64,000 nt of DNA from Chromatiales bacterium (ex Bugula neritina AB1) (GCA_001730015.1 MDLA01000080.1:186001-250000); one strand, 5' to 3'; shown: positions 28,489 to 38,171, counted from the first letter of the stretch. Numbers and translations: made by a program. The notes: generated by a model not told the origin, from the sequence alone.

Positions 28489-30807
28489 ATGTATCACCGC
28501 AAAAGCGGCAGGCATGCAGCAGCAACTGTGGATGCAATTGACGTTTCGCCCATGCGACGCAACTGTATCAGGCCACTGTGTATTGGCATTGCTCTAGCGT
28601 GCTTGCCCATTGGGAGCGCCTACGCAAATCTGGCAGAGTTGTGTCATTCAGTAAGGTTGGTCACCAACTCCAGTATGGATAGTTCGGTACTGATAAATGC
28701 AGTACCCAACGCAACCGGCCCCGATGGCTGGAGTGTGGTGAACTCTCCGGATCGGGTAGATGTTGGTGTGACCTACGAGATTGACTATGTAGCGAATCCT
28801 TTTTCGCTTTTCGCTTCTCCGGATGGTGGTACCTGGACCCGACTGGTTGATAACGCCAATAATTTTCAAGAGCAGATCTATCAACAAGTCACAGGTTTGC
28901 GCCCGGGGTCTAACTTCTATGTACGTTATTATCAGGCACGGGTTGCGACCAGTTTTTCAAGGGCTGACGGAGGCTTTCTGGTTCAACTGGGCGAGAATTC
29001 GATCGTCGGGCCAGACGCGGATCCACCTTCAGGAGAGCCACAACAGGGAGGCTGGTCAGAAGCGATCGTTGGACCCTTTATCGCAAAATTCGAAGAGGAG
29101 AAACTGTCGATAACCGCAAATTCGGCTGGCACTGACTCCTTTGTTGATCTTTTCCTTGACGGTGTAAGGATCTGTACGATTGACGCCGACAACGATGGCC
29201 TCCTTGATGTACTTGAAGATGCAAACCGTGACGGAGTTGTGAGTAATGATGACTCCGACGGCGACGGCGTACCGAATTATCTTGATACAGATTCGGATAA
29301 CGACGGGTTGAGCGACGGTGAAGAAACTTTCACCAAACAGGGCAACAACCCGGCGCCGGATGCGGATAATGATGGCATCCCGGATTCAGTCGATGTGACT
29401 GAAACCGGTGGAGTCGATGCGAACGGCGACGGAGTTGATGATGCGGTTATCAATCGCCACGACCTCGATGGAGATGGCTTTGCCGACTACATTGATCCGG
29501 ATAGTGATGGTGACGGCGTTCCGGACAAACTTGAAGGTAAAAATGATTTCGATGGAGACGGGCAAGCGAACTATCGGGATACCGATAGTGACAACGACGG
29601 TATTAGCGATACGATAGAAAGTGGTGCACTACTTATTGACAGCGACGGCGACGGCATTGATGACGCTTTCGATGAAGATTCTCCGAACAGTAGCTCTGTA
29701 TTGCGTGATAGCGAGTCGGATGGCGTACCGGACATGTTTGATGTAGATACTGATAACGACGGCTTGCCAGATATTCTGGAAGATGCCGGTGATGTCGATA
29801 ACGATGGCTTCCCGAATTATCGTGATCTGGATAGCGACAACGATAGCATTGCAGATTTTGTTGAGGCGACAGTGCCCGGAGCGTCAAACAGAGACACTGA
29901 TAGAGACGGAATCCCTGATCTGTTTGATGTTACCAGCACAGGTGGAGAGGATGCCAACGGAGACGGCATCGACGATAGTTTTTCATTTGTTTCTTCGGAT
30001 GATGATGACTGGCCTGACCATCACGACCCGGATAGTGATGGTGATGGTGTACCCGATATCTATGAAGGTACTGCTGATCTCGATGGTGATGGCATAAGCA
30101 ACTACCTCGATGATGACAGTGATGGCGACGGCATCTCTGATGCCATTGAAGGAGGTTCGTTAGGCAGTGACAGCGACGGTGACGGTTTAGACGACTATTT
30201 TGATGTTGATCACACCGGCGGTGTCGACAGCAATGGTGATGGTGTTGATGATGCGGTGCTGCCACCAGATGCCAACAACGATGGTCGTATAGACATGATG
30301 GATATTTTTGACAGTGATGATGACGGTATCCCCGATGTTCTAGAACGAATAGGCGATACTGATGGTGATGGGCTGAGTGACAGCCGCGATAGCGACAGTG
30401 ACGGTGACGGTATAGCTGATGGTGTGGAAGCGGGATTGACTGGCTTTGACTTTGACAACGATGGCATCGACAATTTAATGGACGTTGATCAAACCGGTGG
30501 TGAGGATGCAAACGGAGACGGTATAGACGATGCGTTCATGCTGGCGGACTTTGATAACGACGGCTTGCCTAATCATGTTGATCTGGATTCCGATGGCGAT
30601 GGCATTCCGGACGCCGAAGAAACAGGGGATCTTGACTTCGACGGCATCGCTGATTACCTTGATACAGACCCGTTTTCTCTGGTTACCGGTACGCGTGGCA
30701 GTGGCTGCACGCTTACTGGAGCTGAGGCATCAGTGGATCCGTTGCTGGGGTTGCTGATTGCGGGTGCGGCTGCCGGGCTGGCCCGACGCAGGAAAACTAC
30801 TTTTTAG
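28489..30807 (+). CDS. Large Asp-rich calcium-repeat surface protein with C-terminal sorting-type tail
   Basis: I take ATG 28489 as start because AGGATAAG lies just upstream. A signal peptide follows (MRRNCIRPLCIGIALACLPIGSAYA). A beta-rich domain of about 170 residues then precedes some two dozen thrombospondin type 3-like repeats of the form DSDGDGVPDxxExxxD, each a calcium site. The C-terminus is GSGCTLTGAEASVDPLLGLL, then a hydrophobic helix, then ARRRKTTF. This Cys-plus-helix-plus-Arg layout resembles JDVT-CTERM or MYXO-CTERM type sorting signals. The protein is probably exported, calcium-stiffened, and processed at the membrane. It overlaps the convergent permease gene by 11 bp. Confidence 0.85.
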   Translation: MYHRKSGRHAAATVDAIDVSPMRRNCIRPLCIGIALACLPIGSAYANLAELCHSVRLVTNSSMDSSVLINAVPNATGPDGWSVVNSPDRVDVGVTYEIDYVANPFSLFASPDGGTWTRLVDNANNFQEQIYQQVTGLRPGSNFYVRYYQARVATSFSRADGGFLVQLGENSIVGPDADPPSGEPQQGGWSEAIVGPFIAKFEEEKLSITANSAGTDSFVDLFLDGVRICTIDADNDGLLDVLEDANRDGVVSNDDSDGDGVPNYLDTDSDNDGLSDGEETFTKQGNNPAPDADNDGIPDSVDVTETGGVDANGDGVDDAVINRHDLDGDGFADYIDPDSDGDGVPDKLEGKNDFDGDGQANYRDTDSDNDGISDTIESGALLIDSDGDGIDDAFDEDSPNSSSVLRDSESDGVPDMFDVDTDNDGLPDILEDAGDVDNDGFPNYRDLDSDNDSIADFVEATVPGASNRDTDRDGIPDLFDVTSTGGEDANGDGIDDSFSFVSSDDDDWPDHHDPDSDGDGVPDIYEGTADLDGDGISNYLDDDSDGDGISDAIEGGSLGSDSDGDGLDDYFDVDHTGGVDSNGDGVDDAVLPPDANNDGRIDMMDIFDSDDDGIPDVLERIGDTDGDGLSDSRDSDSDGDGIADGVEAGLTGFDFDNDGIDNLMDVDQTGGEDANGDGIDDAFMLADFDNDGLPNHVDLDSDGDGIPDAEETGDLDFDGIADYLDTDPFSLVTGTRGSGCTLTGAEASVDPLLGLLIAGAAAGLARRRKTTF

Positions 30808-32530
30808 TGACGCTCTGGCTGCGATCGAGCGTTTTGCTCAGCAGTATGACCGGGATCAGCCCGGTCAAAACGATAAGCAAGGCGGCCAAAGCGCTCTCTT
30901 CGATCAGTTCGTCCGATGCAAACTGATACACGTGGGTTGCAAGTGTGTCGAAGTTAAACGGTCTCAAGACCAGTGTGGCTGGCAGCTCTTTCATACAATC
31001 TACAAAAACCACTAGCATCGCTGTGATAATGCCGCTTCGCATGAGCGGCAAATGAACACGCCATAACATTCTACTCGATGATTGGCCCAGTGAGCGGGCA
31101 GCCAGGTCCATACTCGGGGTAATTTTATCGAGGCTGGATTCCACAGATCCGAATGCTACTGCGAGAAAACGCACAACATAAGCCAGGATCAGCGCGACCA
31201 CTGTACCGCTCAGTATCAAGCCGGTAGAAAATTCAAAATGGCGGCGAAAAAATGCATCGACTGTGTTGTCGAAGGACGCTAGCGGCACCAGGATGCCGAT
31301 AGCCAGCACAGCGCCAGGTAATGCGTAGCCGGTACTGGCCAGACGTGTACATAGCCTCAGGGTGCCACTTTTGTTAATGCGCGATGAATAGGCTAGAAAA
31401 ATTCCCAGGAACGTGGCGATAGTGGCGGCTGTTAGTGATAGCAGTAAGCTGTTTAACGTAGTTTCGCGAAAATCCGGGGTCCAGGATTCGGTGAAATTAG
31501 TTATAGAATAGTTGAGCAATACGACAGCCGGTATAAGGAACCCGAGTAAAACCGGCATCGCGCAGCAGAAAAACAGTGCAGCGTTTTTCAGGCCGTGAAC
31601 GCGAGGGCGCTCGACTCGTGAAAACCGGCTGCTCGATGGCTGGAATTGCTTTTGATGTGCGCGGCTGATCCGTTCCAGACCAAACAAAGTGAACACGAAA
31701 ATCAGTAACAGACTCGCTATCTGAGCGCCGCCTCCGAGGTTGTCCATATTCAGCCACACATCGTATAAGCCGGATGTAAGCGTGCGTACAGCGAAGTAAT
31801 CAACGGTACCGAAATCATTCAGAGTTTCCATCAGAGCCATGGCGACTCCAACAGCAATAGCGGGGCGGGCCAGTGGCAGCGAGATAGTCATAAAGCCCTT
31901 TCGCCGCGGTTGCCCTAGCACACGTGCCGCTTCCAGCAGTGAGGCCGATTGCTCGATAAAAGCCGCGCGGGCCAGCAGATAGACATAGGGATACAGCACC
32001 AGCACCATCATACAAATGGCACCGCCAAGCGAGCGGATTGATGGAAAGTAGTAGTCCGCTGAGGTTTGCCAGCCGAACAGATGACGTAAGCTGGATTGCA
32101 ACGGGCCGGAATACTCAAGCAGATCGGTGTAGATAAACGCTATAACATAGGCGGGCACGGCGAACGGTAACAGCAACGCCCAGACAAACAAATTGCGGCC
32201 GGTGAATTCATAGTGCGTCACCACCCAGGCTGTGGTCACCCCGATTGCCAGAGTGCCGGTGGCCACCCCGGCCATCAGTAGAAATGTGTTGAACAGATAG
32301 CCGGGTAACACCGTTGCATAGAGATGCGGCCAGATATTTTCGCTTGGGAAAAGTGCCAGCCAGACGACCGAAATAATGGGCAGGCAAATCAGCAGCGCAG
32401 TGACAACAGCAACCACTGTACCGGTGGTGAGTCGCTGAGGTCGGGATGCGGTTGGCAGTGCTTGTCCTGACGATGCGGTGGTCACAGGCGTTGTTGCGGT
32501 GTCAAGGGTTGTTGCATGGGCTGGTTGCAA
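30797..32530 (-). CDS. Iron(III)-type ABC transporter permease, FbpB/SfuB family
   Basis: This is a large 577-residue double-module permease with about 12 membrane helices. The EAA loops, which contact the ATPase, are LLEAARVLGQPRRKGFMTISLPLARP in the first half and LAARSLGQSSSRMLWRVHLPLMRSG in the second. This duplicated architecture is that of FbpB/SfuB/HitB iron permeases and related thiamine transporters. A 9-1-9 Fur-box-like palindrome 28 bp upstream supports iron. No binding protein or ATPase gene is adjacent. The start is probably TTG 32530, with AAAGA-type sequence before it. It converges with the calcium-repeat protein gene. Confidence 0.9.
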   Translation of the reverse strand: MQPAHATTLDTATTPVTTASSGQALPTASRPQRLTTGTVVAVVTALLICLPIISVVWLALFPSENIWPHLYATVLPGYLFNTFLLMAGVATGTLAIGVTTAWVVTHYEFTGRNLFVWALLLPFAVPAYVIAFIYTDLLEYSGPLQSSLRHLFGWQTSADYYFPSIRSLGGAICMMVLVLYPYVYLLARAAFIEQSASLLEAARVLGQPRRKGFMTISLPLARPAIAVGVAMALMETLNDFGTVDYFAVRTLTSGLYDVWLNMDNLGGGAQIASLLLIFVFTLFGLERISRAHQKQFQPSSSRFSRVERPRVHGLKNAALFFCCAMPVLLGFLIPAVVLLNYSITNFTESWTPDFRETTLNSLLLSLTAATIATFLGIFLAYSSRINKSGTLRLCTRLASTGYALPGAVLAIGILVPLASFDNTVDAFFRRHFEFSTGLILSGTVVALILAYVVRFLAVAFGSVESSLDKITPSMDLAARSLGQSSSRMLWRVHLPLMRSGIITAMLVVFVDCMKELPATLVLRPFNFDTLATHVYQFASDELIEESALAALLIVLTGLIPVILLSKTLDRSQSVTKK

Positions 32531-32557
32531 TGTTCTTTATTATGGATTGCAGAGACT

Positions 32558-32576
32558 AATGCGAATTATTCTCATT
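32558..32576 (-). promoter_or_regulatory. Fur-box-like operator upstream of the iron permease
   Basis: On the minus strand the site reads AATGAGAATAATTCGCATT, a 9-1-9 inverted repeat with one mismatch. This is the usual Fur operator layout and lies 28 bp before the start codon. It implies repression when iron is plentiful. Confidence 0.75.
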
Positions 32577-32647
32577 TGCAATAACAAACTTGCCATTCTA
32601 TTACGGGTTTTGCTACTGCTTACGGATTTCCTGCAGAATTTTGTCGA

Positions 32648-33022
32648 TTAGCGGAACACCATAATTGCCGCTCCGACGTCGCGACCTTCCGAGACCAGCA
32701 GATTGTAGGTGCGGCAGGCCGCAGCTGTGTCCATGACTTCCAGCGGCAGAGCCATAGCTTGCAGTTCACGACGTAGGGCGATGTCTGGAAATTGTTGTCT
32801 AGCACCCGTGCCTAGTAATACGATATCCGGCTTTTTGCTCCTGAATATTTCGAAGTGCTCAGGTTTTAGATCGGTTGCGTGGTTTACCGGCCAGCCGGAA
32901 AAAATTTCATCCGGAAATATCACCACACTTTCATTGTATTGCTGATCGTTTATGGTCAGAAAACCACTGCCGTAGTTGCTGAAAGTGTAGTTACCCTGCG
33001 GGTTGTCCAGTGTAAATTTCAT
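32648..33022 (-). CDS. Mth938-domain protein (DUF498 family)
   Basis: The 124-residue protein starts at ATG 33022 (MKFTLDNPQGNYTFSNYGSG). The Mth938/NDUFAF3-like fold shows in SVVIFPDEIFSGWPVNHA, DIVLLGTGARQQFP and YNLLVSEGRDVGAAIMVF. Bacterial members have no proven function; the eukaryotic relative NDUFAF3 helps assemble respiratory complex I. A longer upstream frame to 33082 runs over the hom promoter region and is unlikely. It is divergent from hom. Confidence 0.88.
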   Translation of the reverse strand: MKFTLDNPQGNYTFSNYGSGFLTINDQQYNESVVIFPDEIFSGWPVNHATDLKPEHFEIFRSKKPDIVLLGTGARQQFPDIALRRELQAMALPLEVMDTAAACRTYNLLVSEGRDVGAAIMVFR

Positions 33023-33051
33023 GTTTTCGATTAAATAAGGACGTCGGGAGT

Positions 33052-33057
33052 TATAAT
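33052..33057 (+). promoter_or_regulatory. Candidate -10 element for hom
   Basis: A perfect TATAAT lies about 115 bp before the hom start. The matching -35 region (GATTAA at 17-base spacing) is poor. The inferred leader RNA would begin near 33064 and contains the hairpins described at 33092-33136. Confidence 0.4.
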
Positions 33058-33091
33058 AACCCGCAGCGGGCATAGCGCCCATGGCAATACT

Positions 33092-33136
33092 GCCTGGTGT
33101 CGTCTTGGCCAGGCTCTTTACAGTAGAGCCTTTTTT
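33092..33136 (+). promoter_or_regulatory. Attenuator-like leader hairpins before hom
   Basis: GGCTCT (33112-33117) and AGAGCC (33125-33130) form a stem followed directly by T6, an intrinsic terminator shape only 37 bp before the hom start. An alternative stem, GCCTGG (33092-33097) with CCAGGC (33109-33114), shares three bases with the terminator stem, so the two structures exclude each other. A 31-codon frame from ATG 33081 runs through the region and ends overlapping the TTG start of hom. No run of Thr, Ile or Met codons is evident in it. Confidence 0.5.
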
Positions 33137-33172
33137 ACAGCCACACTATCACTGTTGGAGTGAGTCACTACA

Positions 33173-34483
33173 TTGAAACCGGTAAAAATTGGTTTTCTGG
33201 GCTTTGGCACGGTTGGGCAGGGTGCTGCCGTTGTGCTTGCCAGAAATGCAAATGAAATTAGTCGTCGTGCAGGCAGGCAAATTATCGTCAAGTCAGCGGT
33301 GGTGCGGGACATCAATCGCACCCGGGAAGCCGGACTTGAGGAGGTAAAATTAAGCACCGACCCACTGGATGTTGTTAATGATCCGGAGATTGATGTTGTG
33401 GTGGAAGTTATGGGGGGTGACGAGCCATCCCGAACCTTGCTTCTCCAGGCTATTGCAAACGGTAAGCATGTTGTTACCGCCAATAAAGCGCTGATTGCGC
33501 GCTTTGGTAATGAGTTATTCGAAGCCGCCCGTGAGCGAAGTGTATCGGTTGCATTTGAAGCTGCCGTCGCTGGCGGAATTCCGGTTATAAAGTCAATCCG
33601 GGAAGGCCTGGCGGGGAACAAAATTCACTGGCTTGCCGGCATAATCAACGGGACAAGTAATTACATCCTGTCCGAGATGCGGGATAAAGGCCGGGATTTT
33701 TCCGACGTACTGCAGGAAGCTCAGGAGCTGGGTTATGCTGAAGCCGATCCCACCTTTGATGTTGAAGGCGTCGATGCAGCACACAAGCTGACAATACTGG
33801 CTTCAATTGCCTTCGGTGTGCCATTGAACTTTGATGCAGTTTATATTGAGGGCATAAGTGGGATTTCACGTGAAGATACTGCTTACGCTGAAGAGCTCGG
33901 CTATCGGATCAAGCACCTGGGAATTGCACGTGATACCGGTGGTGGAATTGAATTGCGGGTGCACCCGACATTAATACCGGAGCGTCGGCTCATTGCCAAT
34001 GTTGATGGCGTTATGAATGCGATACTGGTTCAAGCCGATGCCGTTGGCCCCACTTTGTATTACGGGGCGGGTGCCGGTGCTGAACCGACGGGATCAAGCA
34101 TTGTCGCGGATATCATGGATGCTGCCCGCGGGGCATCGGCCGCGGTGGACAATCGGGTTCCGCACCTTGCCTTCCAGCACGATGCGCTGAGTGAAATCCG
34201 GGTTGCCAGCCCGGGCGAATTTGAAACATCGTTTTACCTGCGTATTCAGGTTGACGACAAACCGGGAGTGATGGCCGATATCAGTCGTATACTTGCTGAG
34301 GAGGACATTAGCATCGAGGCCATCATTCAGAAAGAGCCGGCTGCACAGTCAACTACGGTTCCGATCATTCTGCTGACTCGAAAAATAGTTGAAGGGGCGA
34401 TGGATGCGGCGATTTCTAAAATTGAAGCGCTCAGCAGCGTTGAAGGGGAAGTGAAGCGAATTCGCGTGGAGTCACTGGGTTAA
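33173..34483 (+). CDS. hom: Homoserine dehydrogenase
   Basis: Hom reduces aspartate semialdehyde to homoserine, the branch point to threonine and methionine. The NAD(P) motif GFLGFGTVGQGAAVVL opens the protein and VTANKALIA follows. The catalytic core has INGTSNYILSEM, GYAEADPTFDVEGVDAAHKL and YYGAGAGAEPTGSSIVAD. A C-terminal ACT domain (SFYLRIQVDDKPGVMADI) suggests feedback by an amino acid, commonly threonine. The start is TTG 33173, with GGAG upstream. thrC often follows hom but is absent here; instead a copy of the dispersed palindrome begins 31 bp after the stop. Confidence 0.98.
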   Translation: MKPVKIGFLGFGTVGQGAAVVLARNANEISRRAGRQIIVKSAVVRDINRTREAGLEEVKLSTDPLDVVNDPEIDVVVEVMGGDEPSRTLLLQAIANGKHVVTANKALIARFGNELFEAARERSVSVAFEAAVAGGIPVIKSIREGLAGNKIHWLAGIINGTSNYILSEMRDKGRDFSDVLQEAQELGYAEADPTFDVEGVDAAHKLTILASIAFGVPLNFDAVYIEGISGISREDTAYAEELGYRIKHLGIARDTGGGIELRVHPTLIPERRLIANVDGVMNAILVQADAVGPTLYYGAGAGAEPTGSSIVADIMDAARGASAAVDNRVPHLAFQHDALSEIRVASPGEFETSFYLRIQVDDKPGVMADISRILAEEDISIEAIIQKEPAAQSTTVPIILLTRKIVEGAMDAAISKIEALSSVEGEVKRIRVESLG

Positions 34484-34514
34484 CCCCTGGTGCTTAATTG
34501 CTGATGGGGTAAGG

Positions 34515-34699
34515 GCTAACCGGCATTGTTCACGGGATTGGCAGGACTTCGCTTAATCCTTGATTCTGCAGAGAAATTTGTCTGATGCAAGTATCAGACA
34601 AAATACTCGACGCGAGCAGAATGTCCACTGTGAAAGCCGTTGCAGTGAGTAAATAAGGTCTGAGGTATCCCCGTGATCCTATGAATAGTGCGGGCTAAC
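34515..34699 (-). repeat. Dispersed palindromic element, copy B (inverted)
   Basis: This 185-bp copy lies 31 bp after hom, in the opposite orientation to copies A and D. The ends are CTAACCGGCATTGTTCACGG (left) and ATGAATAGTGCGGGCTAAC (right). The inner block ACTCGACGCGAGCAGAATG and CCACTGTGAAAGCC match the complement of copy A. It is the most diverged copy inside. Its right end runs into the stop codon of the opposing HAD-like gene and into one arm of the hom terminator. Confidence 0.8.
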
Positions 34700-34727
34700 T
34701 GGATGGCGGCGTCCAGTTAGCATTTTT
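34694..34727 (+). terminator. Intrinsic terminator of hom, partly made from repeat copy B
   Basis: GCTAACTGGA (34694-34703) pairs perfectly with TCCAGTTAGC (34712-34721) around an 8-base loop and is followed by ATTTTT. The left arm's first six bases are the end of repeat copy B. The terminator overlaps the last codons of the minus-strand HAD-like gene. Confidence 0.75.
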
Positions 34728-35090
34728 CACAAGCTCTCCGGTATTCGGAATCACCTGAACGCATCGATCATCCCAGAGTTGCAGCATTTTGTAGTCTTTC
34801 TGGTTGGTGACCTTAAGACCTGGCAGTCCGTTGTCCGACAGCCATTTCTCGACCGGTGGAATATGGTGTGCAACCGACGCACGTGCGGTAAAAATTCTTA
34901 CTTCGATGTCCATTTTCAGCCAGCGCTTTACGCGCTCAAGCATTGCCGGAATGGGCGCGCCAATATATTCATGCCCTTTCCAGCCGTCCCATTGGGCAAG
35001 GGTGCCGTCGAGGTCTACGCCGATCCATTTATTGCCAATTCTACTTTCTTTGCGATCGCTGGTTTGTTTTTCAGCCATTTTCTTATCCAT
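34695..35090 (-). CDS. HAD-like phosphatase-fold protein
   Basis: This protein has about 131 residues, starting at ATG 35090 or ATG 35078 (GGATAAGAAA precedes the latter). The HAD motif I is GVDLDGTLAQWDGWKG, followed by IGAPIPAMLERVKRWL, a VRIFTARASV segment and the motif III/IV-like DYKMLQLWDDRCVQVIPNTG. Similar stand-alone small HAD proteins occur in bacteria and phages; substrates are unknown. Its stop codon TAG lies in the end of repeat copy B, so the natural C-terminus may have been altered by the repeat. It is the last gene of the trxB-GNAT-aat group. Confidence 0.75.
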   Translation of the reverse strand: MDKKMAEKQTSDRKESRIGNKWIGVDLDGTLAQWDGWKGHEYIGAPIPAMLERVKRWLKMDIEVRIFTARASVAHHIPPVEKWLSDNGLPGLKVTNQKDYKMLQLWDDRCVQVIPNTGELVKNANWTPPSS

Positions 35091-35206
35091 TGGCACTTGT
35101 TGAAGAGGAGACCGGCTCCTGCGGGAAATTTCAGTCGCCAAGATTATGTCAGGACATTAAATACTGCAAGCGCGCAGGTAAATTTACCGTTGGTATCCAG
35201 GTTGTA

Positions 35207-35869
35207 TTAGCGTGAAAGTGTTTTCAGAGCACTCAGATACTCAGTTCGGCTGATGCAAACGGCCCCCATATTGAGTAAATGCTCTGTGGGCAACTGGCAG
35301 TCAATCAGATCAAAACGCCCGCAGGTGGCCAGTGTCACCAGCGCGATTTTTGACGCATCGGACTTTTTACTAAACATCGATTCACCAACAAACACTCTGC
35401 CGACTACAACGCCATAGAGTCCACCGACCAGTTCGTCGTCGGACCAGACTTCTATCGACTCCGCTACCCCTCTTCTGGCAAGTTCACAATAAGCTTCGGT
35501 CATATCAGCGGTGATCCAGGTGCCGTCAGAGCCTTGTCGCGGGACACCGCAATTTTCGATGACCCTACCAAAGGCTGCATTATGGCTGACAGTAAATTGT
35601 TGCTTCTTTATTGTTTTCTGCAGGCTTCTGCGTACTTTTATTTGCTCTGGCCAAATGATGCAGCGTGGATCGGGTGACCACCAGAGAATCGGTTCGCCTT
35701 CCGAATACCAGGGGAAAATGCCCTGGCGATAAGCGAGTATCAGCCGCTCGGGCTTCAGGTTGGCACCTGCCATCAACAGTCCATTGGGCTCCGTCATGGC
35801 ATTTTCGGGCCGGGGAAATGGTGTCAGATCGTCATTGGCATCTAGAAATGGGATCGGTATTTCAGTCAT
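35207..35869 (-). CDS. aat: Leucyl/phenylalanyl-tRNA-protein transferase
   Basis: Aat adds Leu or Phe to proteins with N-terminal Lys or Arg, marking them for ClpAP degradation. The 220-residue sequence has FPRPENA near the start, RLILAYRQGIFPWYSEGEPILWWSPDPR and CYELARRG-type AYCELARRGVAESIEVW. The catalytic core has LVGGLYGVVVGRVFVGESMFS, and DCQLPTEHLLNMGAVCISR lies near the end. In many relatives the arginyl transferase gene (ate or bpt) follows; here a HAD-like gene takes that place. The start is ATG 35869. Confidence 0.96.
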   Translation of the reverse strand: MTEIPIPFLDANDDLTPFPRPENAMTEPNGLLMAGANLKPERLILAYRQGIFPWYSEGEPILWWSPDPRCIIWPEQIKVRRSLQKTIKKQQFTVSHNAAFGRVIENCGVPRQGSDGTWITADMTEAYCELARRGVAESIEVWSDDELVGGLYGVVVGRVFVGESMFSKKSDASKIALVTLATCGRFDLIDCQLPTEHLLNMGAVCISRTEYLSALKTLSR

Positions 35870-35918
35870 GAGTTATAGTTAAGCGTGAACCGGAATAACG
35901 CTGTTAATGCATAGCTGG

Positions 35919-37067
35919 TTAACTATTCAGATCCTTTTCTTTAAATGGCAGTAAGGCGTGTAGTGCCTCGCAGTGTTGCTCCATCAGTGGTCGCTCCTGT
36001 TTAAGGAATTGCCGAACCGCCTGACTGAAATTTTCATTACGCAGATAATGAGCTGACCAGGTTGGGGTCGGTACAAACCCGCGGCCGATTTTGTGTTCGC
36101 CTTGCGCACCGGGTTCAAAACGCTTGAGTCCGTTAGCTATGCAGTAGTCGATCCCTTGGTAGTAGCACGCTTCAAAATGCAAGCTGTGAAAGTCCTCGCT
36201 GCAGCCCCAGTATCGACCAAAGAGAGTATCGGTACCTTTGAGCATTACTGAGCAGGCAACGCGTTTTTCATTATGGGTGGCAAAAACTATGATGATATCC
36301 TCGCCCATCGTGTTGCCCAGTTCAGCAAAAAATGGCTGATTCAGCGTCGGATTGCCCCACTTTCTATTGAAAGTATCGAGATAAAACCCGGTGACATCAT
36401 TCCAGTCTGCGGTGTTAAGTTCTCTACCGTGCATTACCTGCAGAGTTACCTCCTGCTCGGAAACGCGCTTGCGTTCGCGGCGCAGGTTTTTGCGCTTTTT
36501 GGACGTGCAGTGCGATAGAAAGTCTTCGAAGTCGCTGTATTCGTTGTTAGCCCAGATGTACTGGCAGCCCATGCGCTCCATATAGCCACCGGCAACAAGT
36601 TTTTTTGATTCTGCATCTGTCGGGAAAAGCCAGTGCACACCGGATAAGTTCTGTTGATCGACCACCGCAATTGCAGCTGACAGCAAAGCGGACGCACAGT
36701 GATCATAGTGTTCGCCGGGCTTTACCAGTAAGCGCGGGCCTGTAGCCGGCGTAAAAGGTACTGCGCAGACAAGCTTCGGGTAATAGGATTGCCCGCTGCG
36801 CTGATAAGCTTCTGCCCAGGCGAAATCGAAAACAAACTCGCCATAGGAGTTTGTCTTCAGGTAACTTGGAGCGGCTGCAATCAGTTGGTCTTTGTCGTTC
36901 TTCAGTAGCAGATGGTAGGGATGCCAGCCATGCTCTGCCGAAACACAGTGATTGCGTTCCAAAGCGCTGAGAAACTCATGGCGCACGAATGGATTGCTGC
37001 CATCGTGTAGTGCATTCCATTCATCGGCCGAGATATCAGCCAATGAGTCCGATATTTCAATTTGCAT
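35919..37067 (-). CDS. GNAT-like/FemAB-type acyltransferase, COG3146 family
   Basis: This 382-residue protein belongs to the DUF482/COG3146 group, often annotated as peptidoglycan biosynthesis or GNAT family. Family phrases include NPFVRHEFLSALE, YGEFVFDFAWAEAYQR, YYPKLVCAVPFTPATGPRLL and GCQYIWANNEYSDFEDFLS. Further on are CTSKKRKNLRRERKRV and FEPGAQGEHKIGRGFVP. Two tandem acetyltransferase folds are likely; the true substrate is unknown. It lies between trxB and aat on the same strand, with gaps of 30 and 49 bp, so it is probably part of that operon. The start is ATG 37067. Confidence 0.88.
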   Translation of the reverse strand: MQIEISDSLADISADEWNALHDGSNPFVRHEFLSALERNHCVSAEHGWHPYHLLLKNDKDQLIAAAPSYLKTNSYGEFVFDFAWAEAYQRSGQSYYPKLVCAVPFTPATGPRLLVKPGEHYDHCASALLSAAIAVVDQQNLSGVHWLFPTDAESKKLVAGGYMERMGCQYIWANNEYSDFEDFLSHCTSKKRKNLRRERKRVSEQEVTLQVMHGRELNTADWNDVTGFYLDTFNRKWGNPTLNQPFFAELGNTMGEDIIIVFATHNEKRVACSVMLKGTDTLFGRYWGCSEDFHSLHFEACYYQGIDYCIANGLKRFEPGAQGEHKIGRGFVPTPTWSAHYLRNENFSQAVRQFLKQERPLMEQHCEALHALLPFKEKDLNS

Positions 37068-37097
37068 GCGGCAAGTCGTTCAGTAGTGACCGCGTAA

Positions 37098-38171
<1,074 letters not shown>

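Noticed and set aside
29180..30680. Tandem DNA repeat or CRISPR-like array in the Asp-rich gene
   Set aside because: The repetition is at protein level (calcium repeats) with varied spacing and codons; there are no regular spacers.
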